Source: Branchipolynoe longqiensis (lineage: Eukaryota > Annelida > Polychaeta > Phyllodocida > Polynoidae). From it: a DNA stretch of 64,000 nucleotides. Shown here piece after piece: positions 30,560-39,266 of the stretch. Each line of letters opens with the position of its first letter. Position 1 is the first letter of the stretch. The stretch spans positions 3,803,923 to 3,867,922 of the forward strand of contig CM059199.1 of NCBI GenBank assembly GCA_030323885.1. The letters run 5' to 3'. The notes beneath the pieces were generated by a model. It was not told where the DNA came from and did no database searches. It saw only the letters and a program-made list of their open reading frames with translations. A program made the translations under genes and the position numbers.

Positions 30560-31388
30560 AGGCAGCGGGGGTTGGGTGGGAGGGGGTGTCGGGAGGAAGG
30601 GGATGGGAGGGGGAGAAGGGAGATGAGGGGAAAGAGGGGGAGGAGGAGGAGAGTAAGGAGATGAGAGGGGAGGGAGGAAGGGGAGGGGGGTCGAGAGGGA
30701 GGAGAGTGAGAGGGGAGGAAGAGGGGAGGGAGTGGAGGGGGAGAGGGGAGGAGGGGGGAGAGGGGGGGAGATGGGGAGGAGGGGGGAGGGAGGCGGGGAG
30801 GGAGAGGAGGGGGGAAGGGAGGGGAACGGGGGAGGAGATGAGGGAGGAGGGGGGAGGGAGGGGGAATAGAGGAGGAGGGGGAGAGGAGGGAGGAGGGAGG
30901 AGGGGAGGAGGGGAGGAGGGGGGGAGGAGGGAAGGAGGGGAAGTAGGGGGGGATGTGGAGGACGGGTAGGAGGGCGGAGTGGGAGGAGGGAGGGGAGGGG
31001 GAGGAGGGGAGAGGAGGGAGGAGGGGGAGGAGGTGGAGGAGGGGAGGGAGGAAGGGGGTGGGGGAGTGGGGAGGAGGGGAAGGGTGGGGTGGATGGGGAT
31101 GAAGGGGAGGAGGGGAAGGAGGAGGGGGAGGAGGGGGGAGGGGAGGAAGGGGAGGAGGGGAGGAGGGGGAGGAGGGAGGAGGGAGGAGGGGAGGAGGGTA
31201 CGGAAGGGGATGAGGGGGAGGAGGGGTAGGAAGGGGATGAGGGGAGGAGCTGGAGGAGTGGGGAGGAGGAAGGAGGGAGGGGAGGGGTGGGCAGCGGAAG
31301 TAGTGCGGATAAGGGAAAGGGGATAGGCGGGGCGGAGGGGGGGGGTAGGAAAGGGGGAGAGGGGAAAGGGGGGAGGGGAGGGGGGGTC
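30560..31388 (+). repeat. G-rich purine tract (GGGGAGGAGG)n
   Basis: About 830 bp of nearly pure purine with many GGGG runs, which gives G-quadruplex potential on the plus strand. Frames of 115-342 codons through it are compositional. Confidence 0.9.
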
Positions 31389-31391
31389 AGC

Positions 31392-31450
31392 GCGCCCTCT
31401 CGTGGCTGACGTCTTCATCGACCCCTAGTTGCCGGCCTGGCCGCCATGGC
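31392..31450. promoter_or_regulatory. CTCF-like site and YY1-like site at the end of a purine tract
   Basis: GCGCCCTCTCGTGGC (31392-31406) fits the bilaterian CTCF core GCGCCCTCTNGTGGC. GCCGCCATGGC (31440-31450) fits YY1 and would also be a strong Kozak context. CACGTG lies near 31544 and CCGGAAGTG near 31560. Function is inferred from motifs only. Confidence 0.45.
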
Positions 31451-31714
31451 GCTGCCATTTGACCCTTGTCACGGGCCGTGCACGCCCGTGACATTGGGAC
31501 CCCGTGATCCGCCGAGGGCGACCCCGCACTTCCCGTCCGCGTGGCACGTGACGCGACCGAACCGGAAGTGGGTGTGTCGCCGAGACGCGGCGTGGCCCCG
31601 AAGTGGCCCTGATGTTGCCCCGATGTGGCCCCGATGTGGCCCCAATGGTGCTGGACATCTGAAACGACACAAGGTTGTACGATGGGGGTTAGTACACAAT
31701 AGCACTGCTGGGAA

Positions 31715-31790
31715 ACAGGTGTGTGTATGTATGTGTGCAGGTGTGTGTGTAGGTGGATGTGTGGGGGTGTGGGGAGGGGGGGTCACAGAA
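31715..31790 (+). repeat. GT-rich simple sequence
   Basis: GTGTGTATGTATGTGTGCAG-type repeats pass into a G-rich run. Confidence 0.7.
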
Positions 31791-31842
31791 GGGACGCGGG
31801 GCTGTTGGGGTAGGGAGAGTCACAGGCAACCACTTTATGACA

Positions 31843-31928
31843 TTAAAATTGCATAGTCCAATGGAAACATCAAATTTTCAAAAACCGAAACACTTACATT
31901 GATTGGATAGTCGACTTAGATGAAATGC
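31843..31928 (-). mobile_element. Family T MITE fragment
   Basis: TTAAAATTGCATAGTCCAAT, then CATCAAATTTTCAAAAACCG. It ends near 31928 without the rest of the element. Confidence 0.75.
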
Positions 31929-32003
31929 TTGCGCACTCTTAGTCTTAAGAGTTTGGTCTTCCTGTTTTGTGCGGCTACATTTGAAAAGAGCTAAGCAGAG
32001 CTT

Positions 32004-32004
32004 T

Positions 32005-32042
<38 letters not shown>

Positions 32043-32044
32043 CA
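32004..32044. repeat. (TA)n microsatellite
   Basis: A TA run interrupted by one TATG. Confidence 0.85.
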
Positions 32045-32151
32045 TAGTAAGTTTGGAAAGTGAGCAGAGTGACTGTTGGCTCACGGTATAGGAGCCGGGT
32101 GAGTTGAGAATGCCCGCTCCACAGCAAATAACATGGAAGATAACGTGGTTA

Positions 32152-32691
32152 TACTCCAGTCACACGAGGCCTGCGTTCGCTAACGATCGATTGGCGATGT
32201 CAAAACCTCCTCCTTGTGCTCTCCTTACGCCCTTCTTGAGTCCTGGCGCCACGAAATCGCCGACCACCCGGCGCCCATTTCGGAAATTTTGGGCGCAAGG
32301 AGGTTGCTGCTGCTGCACGTGCAACCTCCTTGCGCCCTGTTCCAGCGGCGCCATTCAAAATGGTTGGCGCCCTGGCGCCGCCCTGGCGCCGCCCTGGCAC
32401 CGCCCTGGCGCCGCCCTGGAGCCGCCCTGGCACCGCCCTGGTGCCGCCCTGGTGCCGCCCTGGGTTGGTACCAACACATGCGATGCTGCAGTCACCGTGT
32501 GGTCTGCTCCGACCTGGCACCGACATGGCGCCGCATGGCGCCGACATGGCGCCGACATGGCGCCGACATGGCGCCAACATGGCACCTAAAATGTATTTGA
32601 ATCATTATATCGAATGGAACACTGGGTGGTTGGCGTCCTTTTAGGCATAGGGAGGTTGGCGGCGAACGCTGCCTCCCATGTGACTGGGGTA
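32152..32691. mobile_element. Palindromic DNA element, family H-like copy 7 (540 bp)
   Basis: Ends TACTCCAGTCACACGAGG and CCCATGTGACTGGGGTA, flanked by TTA/TAA. A perfect 17-bp stem starts GGGCGCAAGG (32291-32307, pairing with 32321-32337). The words CCTGGCGCCGC (32368-32462) and ACATGGCGCCG (32522-32585) are iterated. It lacks the GTTTTG stem-loop of other copies, so membership is inferred from architecture. Confidence 0.7.
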
Positions 32692-32759
32692 TAAGAGACA
32701 AACATTTGAGTGGCTGCCGTTATTTATATCCACATAATAAATTATATAGTACATATATA

Positions 32760-33179
32760 CAGTCTATTCTGTCAATAACTGCCTCTGTCAATAACAAATC
32801 TCTCTCAATAATGGCAAAAATTGCTGGTCCCATCACGGCACCCCTTTAATTTAATAGCATTGCCTCTGTGTCTAATGGACAACTGTCTTATGCAGACAAC
32901 AAGCCATTTTTTCACCTATTTGATCAATATTCTCTGTAAATGATGACATGTCATATAGTTAATGACTAATTATACAAATGAGCAATTGTAGAAATGACTA
33001 AGTGTAGAAATGACAAATTGTAGAAATGGCTTTGTAAGGACCATCCTAGTCAGTTAAGTATAAAAGAAAAACATTAGGTTTATCCCATTTCGTCAGTCAG
33101 TCTCTGCCTAGAACGGATCTCTCTCTAGAACAGAATCTTGCTCCAGTCCCATGGGTGTCCGTTATAGACAGAGTAGACT

Positions 33180-33180
<1 letters not shown>
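32760..33180. mobile_element. MITE with CAGTCTAYTCTGTC ends (family Q)
   Basis: Left CAGTCTATTCTGTCAATAAC and right GTTATAGACAGAGTAGACTG are inverted partners with two mismatches. Flanking TA runs suggest a TA target (Tc1/mariner-pogo type). No coding capacity. Confidence 0.75.
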
Positions 33181-33224
<44 letters not shown>

Positions 33225-33238
33225 TGCATATTATATGT
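33181..33238. repeat. (TA)n microsatellite
   Basis: A TA run between the family Q and family P MITEs. Confidence 0.85.
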
Positions 33239-33428
33239 AAGGTAAAACCTCTCTAAATCGACCGACCATGGGACCGACTTTAAATGGTCCATTTAGGGAG
33301 GTGGTCAGTTTAGGGAGTTTTTTTATCATCACGTATTGTATGGGTGGTCGTTTGTGACCCAAAATAAAGTGATTGATATAGGGGAGTGGTCAATCTGTGG
33401 AGGTGGTCGGTTAGAGAGGTTTTACTCT
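33239..33428 (+). mobile_element. Pogo-like MITE (family P), uninterrupted, about 190 bp
   Basis: AAGGTAAAACCTCTCTAAAT to TTAGAGAGGTTTTACTCT. The internal phrases CCATTTAGGGAGGTGGTC and TAAAGTGATTGATATAGGG make this the reference copy for the family. Confidence 0.85.
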
Positions 33429-33461
33429 ATATATACCAATACATATATAGATACATATATA

Positions 33462-33776
33462 TCATGGACAAAGAAGATCACCAACAAAGAAGTTCTCAGA
33501 AAAATTAAAAATAAGAAAAGCTTGTTTGCCACTATACAGACAAAGAAACTTATTTATTTTGGCCACATCATTCGTCAGAGTTCAATATACCGTACATTGT
33601 TGGAAGGGAAGGTGAATGGCAGCAGAGGGAGAGGGAGACCAAGAACATCATGGTTTACAAATATTTCACAGTGGACAGGCTTGAATTATTCACAGTCTAT
33701 CAGAACAGCACAACATCGGGACAAGTGGAGAACCATTGCATCCAACCCTCGACTAGAGGATGGAACTATTGATTGA
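33462..33776 (+). pseudogene. C-terminal remnant of a LINE reverse transcriptase
   Basis: The frame encodes WTKKITNKEVLRKIKNKKSL, then LIYFGHIIRQSSIYRTLLEG, KVNGSRGRGRPRTSWFTNIS and QWTG. Known: the GHIIR, LLEGKV and GRGRPR-W blocks are typical of the region after the RT domain in many LINEs. About 105 residues remain, with a TGA followed by TGATTGATATA as a possible tail. The RT catalytic part is absent. Clade not determined. Confidence 0.75.
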
Positions 33777-33820
33777 TTGATATATATATATATTTTTAAA
33801 AAAAATATATATATATATAT

Positions 33821-34050
33821 ACAGACGCAAAACCACGTAAAGACCAATTCAAAAAGAAGCCTAAATAAAAGATTTTTGCAGAAAATAATGTTATTGCTCA
33901 CTACTTCCAATTTTCTTAAGATCACATGGTTATGGAGCAATGAACAAAATATGGGGAATATACATAGACAACCTTTTTAACAGTTTGATTCCAATGTTTA
34001 TTTCCATTTTTGGAATGGTGTGTATGTGGTTTTGTGACTGAAGTGTTCTA
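33821..34050 (-). mobile_element. Family E MITE (copy 2), reverse
   Basis: CAGACGCAAAACCACGTAAA at the left and GTGTATGTGGTTTTGTGACT at the right. It contains the reverse of CATTGCTCCATAACCATGTG. Termini are more diverged than in the copy at 50114. Confidence 0.75.
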
Positions 34051-34265
34051 TATCCCAATATGGTTTGCACAGATAAAGGAATTTAGTATGTTTTCACTTC
34101 AAAAGATAAATATATATATAATTGAATCAAAACCCACTTTGAATCAAAGTAAAGCAGATTGTGTTTGAATTTGAATTTTATTTTACCATTAAAATAATGG
34201 TTGAAGGTTTTCGGTTGGCATCCCCAGAGGTAGATAACAAATTCACCCTGTACTTGTAGTTGTAG

Positions 34266-34336
34266 TACAGTTTGTTTGTTTGTTTGTTTGTTGTTGTTGT
34301 ACGGCCTAGCAACATCTAAGGTCATATCAGGACGGT
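34266..34336 (-). mobile_element. SINE tail-only unit, reverse
   Basis: GTTTGTTTGTTTGTTTGTTT, GTTGTACGGCCTAGCAACAT and CTAAGGTCATATCAGGACGG, ending at the recurrent boundary. Confidence 0.75.
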
Positions 34337-34888
34337 GTTGTAGTACATGGGTGAACGACAACGTAGTCTAAACGCTGGTGAAAATAGCTTTAGTATGGAA
34401 CAGGAAGTAGAATGCCTACCTCCAGTATCAAATGGGTACTTATATTGGCACAGAGTTGGTGAAATGGGAGAGAATGCAAAAAGAGAATATGGCTGCAATA
34501 GAACACATTCCATTTCATCTTTAAATTCTATTAAAGTATATATTTTATTATGTTTTTCAACTCAAAGGTAGCGGGGAAATATGAAGATATATATAAAGAA
34601 TAAGTGTTGCTTCTTAGATTGTGAACTTAGGCTCTCATTTCATATCCCCGCTTTTTCGACAGCTTTTATATAGCATTGGTATTCACCCATGTACTGCAAG
34701 TACGGGATGAATTCTTTATCTACCTCAGAGGGGTAATCTTCCTGCTGGTACACACACATGCGTCTGTCTAAAATAAGAATAAGTAACTAGTACGGTATCT
34801 AAACAAGTTGACAGCTAAACATGAACATCAAGACAAACAGTTACATGCGATACCTAGATCGATGTCATGGACATAATTCCTTAAAAGG
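34337..34888. other. Spacer, nothing recognised
   Basis: AT-rich sequence of ordinary complexity. The phrase ACATGGGTGAACGACAACG near 34357 has a loose inverted echo near 34680. No gene call. Confidence 0.4.
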
Positions 34889-35085
34889 ATTTTTTTTTCT
34901 TCTTTTTTTGTGACAAGTTTTTTATTCTGCCCATAACGTATAAGCTCCCGTGAGGGTGCTTGTTTTCAATGCTGGACAGCTGTGATACTGGATTGGCCTG
35001 ATCTTTCTCAGCCAACCTTCGTGGTTTTGGGTGTTAGTAGTTTCTATATTAGTTTTTTTTAATTTTCAAAGTTTTTTCCTAACCT
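34889..35085 (-). mobile_element. 3' end of the 39.3-kb LINE family, reverse copy 2 (diverged)
   Basis: After a T-rich run: CCCATAACGTATAAGCTCCC, TTGTTTTCAATGCTGGACAG, CTGTGATAC and GTTAGTAGTTTCTATATTAG. This follows the order of the 3' untranslated region at 41640-41870 but with many substitutions. Confidence 0.65.
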
Positions 35086-35265
35086 GTATATGATAACCTA
35101 GCCTATTATGTACATCTACGCAGATGACATACATGCCTGTGGGAGAGGATCCCATCCCATTGTGGTTTGTTACAGCATCAGGATGAAGGATATACATAGA
35201 ATATGACTACCTAAAGATTTGCAAGAAAACAATCCTAAAACATGAGTAAATAAAACTTAAGAGCC

Positions 35266-35416
35266 CTGGGCCCATATTCACGACGCGGTGTTAGCTTACA
35301 CTCGGTGTGTTTGTGCTAACACCACTCCTTGCATACTGAGTTTTCGCCGCTAACCCAGAAATCCCGGCCAAAACCAGTTTTGGCTCGCTAACACCGCGTC
35401 ATGAATACGGCCCCTG
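35266..35416 (-). mobile_element. Family G MITE, copy 1 (about 150 bp)
   Basis: Ends GGGCCCATATTCACGACGCG and CGCGTCATGAATACGGCCCC. The interior is GTGTTAGCTTACACTCGGTG to CCAGTTTTGGCTCGCTAAC. It is the reverse orientation of copy 2. Confidence 0.85.
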
Positions 35417-35574
35417 GTATGTGTCACATCAGTGGAGTCGAGGTAGGGGATAATGTTGTTTATGAAAGGTCTTTTTGTTAATAGAAATTATTTCCCTTTC
35501 AATTGCTTACTCTGGATCTATTTTACTTTTTGCAGATTTTAAGTATCTACAGCTGGAGTTAATGACATAGTGAT

Positions 35575-35707
35575 CAGGGCCCATATTCATGATGCGGTGT
35601 TAGCGAGCCAAAACTGGTTTTGGTGGGGATTTCTAGGTTAGCGGCGAAAACTCAGTATGTAAACACACCGAGTGTAAGCTAACACTGCGTCATGCATACG
35701 GGCCCTG
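35575..35707 (+). mobile_element. Family G MITE, copy 2 (133 bp)
   Basis: CAGGGCCCATATTCATGATG to CGTCATGCATACGGGCCCTG. The interior matches the reverse complement of copy 1 only about 160 bp away. Confidence 0.85.
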
Positions 35708-35910
35708 GTGTTTGAAGAGTTCATGGTAATGTCGTCGGGGTGATGCAAATGGGAAATATTGTCCTACACAACTCTTTCATTCTGGGCTAGTTTGCTAACG
35801 ATTATACCACCTAAGCACGCTGATGTCATCACTGTATCCACGCTCACCTGACTGTGTGGTTCCTTGCTTGAGAAGTCAAGTATGATGTAGACTACTACAA
35901 TAATTAAGGT

Positions 35911-36155
35911 GGTGTTCTGTGGCGGAGTGGTTAGAGTGTCTGAGTTTTTCTAGGTCGGACTCCTAATCTGAAGGTCAGTGGTTCGATTCACTGTGCCCCC
36001 ACCTCTGCCAATTTGGATTTCCACCGCTGTGTATAACTTATAGCGTCATTAAAGGCCAGTTGCTCTCATACCATGTCTATCTGGTGTGGGAGGTTAAAAA
36101 TCCCTTGGGTCAGTAAAGGTGTAGGCTTGGGCTTTCTGTCAACAAACTATCTAAT
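35911..36155 (+). mobile_element. Type C SINE, 3'-truncated
   Basis: Head GTTCTGTGGCGGAGTGGTTA, box-B-like GGTTCGATTCACTG and body CCAATTTGGATTTCCACCGC. It ends after GGGCTTTCTGTCAAC without the usual tail. Confidence 0.85.
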
Positions 36156-36320
36156 AGTGAAAACAAGTCTATTCAGACTAATCCATGATAGGAAGTATAA
36201 ATCTTCAACAACAACAAAAAAGAAGATATATATGTTTATAAGACAACCCATAATATGACAAAACCACAAAAGTACGGGATTATATAACCTTAACTGGGGT
36301 GGGGTGGGTTGGAGGTGTCT

Positions 36321-36669
36321 GTTTGGTTATTTTTTGGAGTTTTATATCCTGGCAACATCTAAGGTCATATCAGGATGGGTACCGACTTGTCACATTGCAC
36401 ACTCATGCCGACTTTATAGTGCTGCCCCACTGGGAGACCAGGCTGTCAGCACCAGGACCTGATATGCCACTCAGACACATTATCTGGACACTGAACCAAC
36501 CCGTCCTCACCCTCTCCTAATAATGACGAGCAACTGGCTATGAAGTGACAAGTATCAATCTGAAAGTCATTGGTTTGACTCGACCAGGGTTAAAAAACCT
36601 GTAGCTTTGAATCCCACGATCTACCAAAATGGGAGACGGACACTCAACTCATTCAGCCATCCCGTCTGG
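36321..36669 (-). mobile_element. tRNA-headed SINE, type B, complete
   Basis: Reverse tail GTTTGGTTATTTTTTGGAGT, full body, and head complement GATCTACCAAAATGGGAGAC to CCATCCCGTCTGG. Confidence 0.9.
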
Positions 36670-36882
36670 TGGGTGGGTGGTGTGTGAGGGGGTGATCTAC
36701 TTAGTTACGCTGGGCCTTGGTGGGGCTGTGTGCTCGGCAGGTATGGGGGTGGGGTGGAGGGGGAGCTGACTGGTGATCATTTGTTAGAACTACAGTCACA
36801 TGCTGTGTAGCAGACGCAACAATTAATCAACGCTGCATTTACAGAGTGGCTATGTCGATGGCAATCTACCTGGTAGAGGAAC

Positions 36883-37440
36883 CAGACGGGATGGTAAATG
36901 AGTTAGAGCGTCCATCTCCCGTGTTGGTAGACAATGGGATTGTTAATTCGAACCCATCAAATGTTCAAACCGAAAGCAATTATCTAGATATGATTCTACA
37001 TATGTAATTCACATTCTAGTCCACTTTCCAAACATTTGCGACCCCATAGAATAGAATGGAATACAGAGCCGAATTAATAGGTCGAGTCAAACCAATGACT
37101 TAAAAATTGATACTTATCACTTCCTAGCCAGATGCTCGGCATTATTAGGATAGGTCAAGGAGCAGTGGAATGAGGAAGACCGTGATTGAAATTTCCCTTG
37201 CTTAAACAACTAAAGTACTAAAAAAAACAGAAGATGTTACTGTAGAAGCCTATGAAGTCTGCGCTTTGTCCTGCTTGCCAAAAATAATTTTTTCCGTTTG
37301 CATTTCAAATATCTCAAAAGTTACTCATTTCAAATAAAAGTAACTTCAAACTAAAATAAAGTAAATTATAACAATCAACCTAATAAACTTATCTCAGAAA
37401 ATGACAGAACTCAAAACCATCGGACTATGTAACTTAACTT
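36883..37440. mobile_element. Scrambled composite of a hybrid SINE and a family T MITE
   Basis: Order: SINE type B head (+, 36883-36953), left half of a reverse family T MITE (36956-37079), SINE body with type C tail (+, 37080-37219), right half of the same MITE (37222-37440). Both halves of each element are present but interleaved. Confidence 0.7.
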
Positions 37441-37554
37441 TGCACAGAAGAGGGGGCCATTAGGGAGTACTTGGAGTGTTACGGCTGGGTGGTCAGGGAG
37501 GAGTGGGGGAGGGTGGGTGGGACGGGGTCCGAGAGGGGAGGAGAGCGTCTAAAT

Positions 37555-38085
37555 GAACCGACTTGATGTTCTGCCGCGTCCCGGTCCTTTTCCCCCGCCG
37601 CGTCCCGGCCACTCCCCCCGCCGCGTCCCCGCCCCTCCCCCCGAGCCGCGTCCCGGCCCCTCACCCCGAGCCGCGTCCCGGCCCCTCATCCCGAGCCGCG
37701 TCCCGGCCCCTCACCCCCAGCCGCGTCCCTGCTGCCCCCCGACTTGTCCCGGCCCCTCCCCCCGTCTTGTCCCGGCCCCTACCCCCGCCGCGTTTCAGCC
37801 ACTCCCCCCCGCCGCGTCCCGCCCCTCCCCCCCGCCGCGTCCCGGCCACTCCCCCCGCCGCGTCCCGGCCCCTCCCCCCGCCGCGTTCCAGCCACTCCCC
37901 CCGCCGCGTCCCGGCCGCTCCCTCCGAGCCGCGTCCCGGCCCCTCACCCCCCAGCCGCGTCCCTGCCGCCCCCCGACTCGTCCCGGCCCCTCCCGCCCGC
38001 CGCGTTCCAGCCACTCCCCCCGCCGCGTCCCGGCCGCTCCCCCAGCCGCATCCCGGCCGCTCCCCCCGCTTCGCCCGGCTAAGAG
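37555..38085 (+). repeat. GC-rich minisatellite (CCGCGTCCCGGCCCCTCCCCC)n
   Basis: About 22 units of 22-26 bp with CCGCGTCC or ACTTGTCC cores. CpG-rich, and open on both strands because of the repeat (Arg/Pro/Ser frames of about 160-207 codons). Not a gene. Confidence 0.9.
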
Positions 38086-38212
38086 TTCTGTACCTTACCG
38101 CCCCGGTGCATCCACCGTCAGGCTTACACGTGTTCACAAAATTGCCTCATCCCCTACCTTACGCCTAGTCACATGACCCCTACCCGCACCTGCACCCCAA
38201 GTTCCTTAGCCC

Positions 38213-38285
38213 ACCCCACCCCCACCCCTACCCCCACCCCCACCCCCACCCCCACCCACCCCCACCCGACCCCCACCTGCACCCT
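38213..38285 (+). repeat. (CCCCAC)n simple repeat
   Basis: CCCCACCCCTACCCCCACCC-type units. Confidence 0.85.
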
Positions 38286-38384
38286 CACCCATTCACCTCC
38301 TTCCTCTGCCACCCCATTCACTGGGCGCGTCCCCCAATCAGTACAGCAGCAAATTTAGGAAAGCAAAACACTTATCTAGATCCC

Positions 38385-38443
38385 TGTCCTGATATCTACG
38401 ACCTTAGATGTTGCTAGTACGTAAAACAGCCAAACAAACAAAT
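38385..38443 (+). mobile_element. SINE tail-only unit
   Basis: CCTGTCCTGATATCTACGAC to CGTAAAACAGCCAAACAAAC. It starts at the common tail boundary and lies 13 bp upstream of a full SINE. Confidence 0.75.
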
Positions 38444-38455
38444 TTATTTACATTT

Positions 38456-38804
38456 GACTAAGCGGGATGGCCGAATGAGTTGAGTGTCCGTCTCTTGTTT
38501 TGGTAGATCATGGGAATTCGAACCAATGGGTTAGAACCCTGGTTGAGTCAAATCAATGACGTAAAAATGTATGCTTGTCGCTTCCGAGTCAGGCGCTCAG
38601 CACTATTAGGATATGGCAAGGACTGGTTAGCTCAGTGTCAGGGTAATATGACTGAGTGGGATATCAGGTCATGGTGCTGGCGACCTGGTCTCCCAGTGGG
38701 GTAGTACTATTAAGTCGCCATGAGTGCGCACTGTTACAAGTGAGTACCCATCCTGAGATGACCTTAGATGCTGCCAGTGCGGAAAACTTCAACAACCAAC
38801 CAAC
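38456..38804 (+). mobile_element. tRNA-headed SINE, type B, complete
   Basis: Head GCGGGATGGCCGAATGAGTT, body, and tail GCGGAAAACTTCAACAACCA. A partial duplication (GAATTCGAACCAATGGGTTA) lies inside the head. Confidence 0.85.
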
Positions 38805-38839
38805 CTGTGCAAAGTTACGATTTCAAGTCCAACTCATAA

Positions 38840-38892
38840 ACCGGAAGTGGTGGCAGAATCGGCTAGAGTGTAGGCTTCCAGAGCGGAAGGTC
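38840..38892 (+). mobile_element. SINE type A head fragment
   Basis: ACCGGAAGTGGTGGCAGAAT, CGGCTAGAGTGTAGGCTTCC and AGAGCGGAAGGTC, then unrelated A-rich sequence. Confidence 0.6.
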
Positions 38893-38936
38893 AGAAGATT
38901 AAAAAAACATAGGGCTAGTAGCGAAAGCGAAAGACT

Positions 38937-39266
38937 GACCAGACGGGATGGCGGAATGAGTTAGAGCGTCCATCTCCCATGCTGGTAGATCATGGGGTCG
39001 TGGGGTCGAACCCTGATCAAGTCAAACCAATGACTTAAAAATTGATACTTGTCGCTTCCTAGCCAGGCACTCAGCATTATTAGGACAGGGCAAGGACTGG
39101 TGTGCTCAGTGTCAGGATAAGGTGACTGAGTGGGATACCAGGTCATGGTGCCGGCGGCCTGGTTTCCCAGTGGGACAGCACTTTAACGTTGCCATGAGTG
39201 TGCACTGTCAGAAGTCGGTACCCGTCCTGATATGACCTTAGATGTTGCTAGGACGTAAAAACAAAC
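38937..39266 (+). mobile_element. tRNA-headed SINE, type B, complete, abutting a LINE
   Basis: Head GACCAGACGGGATGGCGGAA, body and tail CTAGGACGTAAAAACAAAC. The LINE reading frame opens within 25 bp of its end. Confidence 0.85.

Noticed and set aside
31446..31856. ATG in a perfect Kozak context (GCCGCCATGG) with 136 open codons
   Set aside because: The peptide is low-complexity, runs into a GT repeat and has no recognisable domain. GCCGCCATGG is equally well explained as a YY1-type site.
37553..38176. Open frame of 207 codons, Arg/Pro-rich
   Set aside because: GC-rich minisatellite open in several frames and on both strands; no domain.
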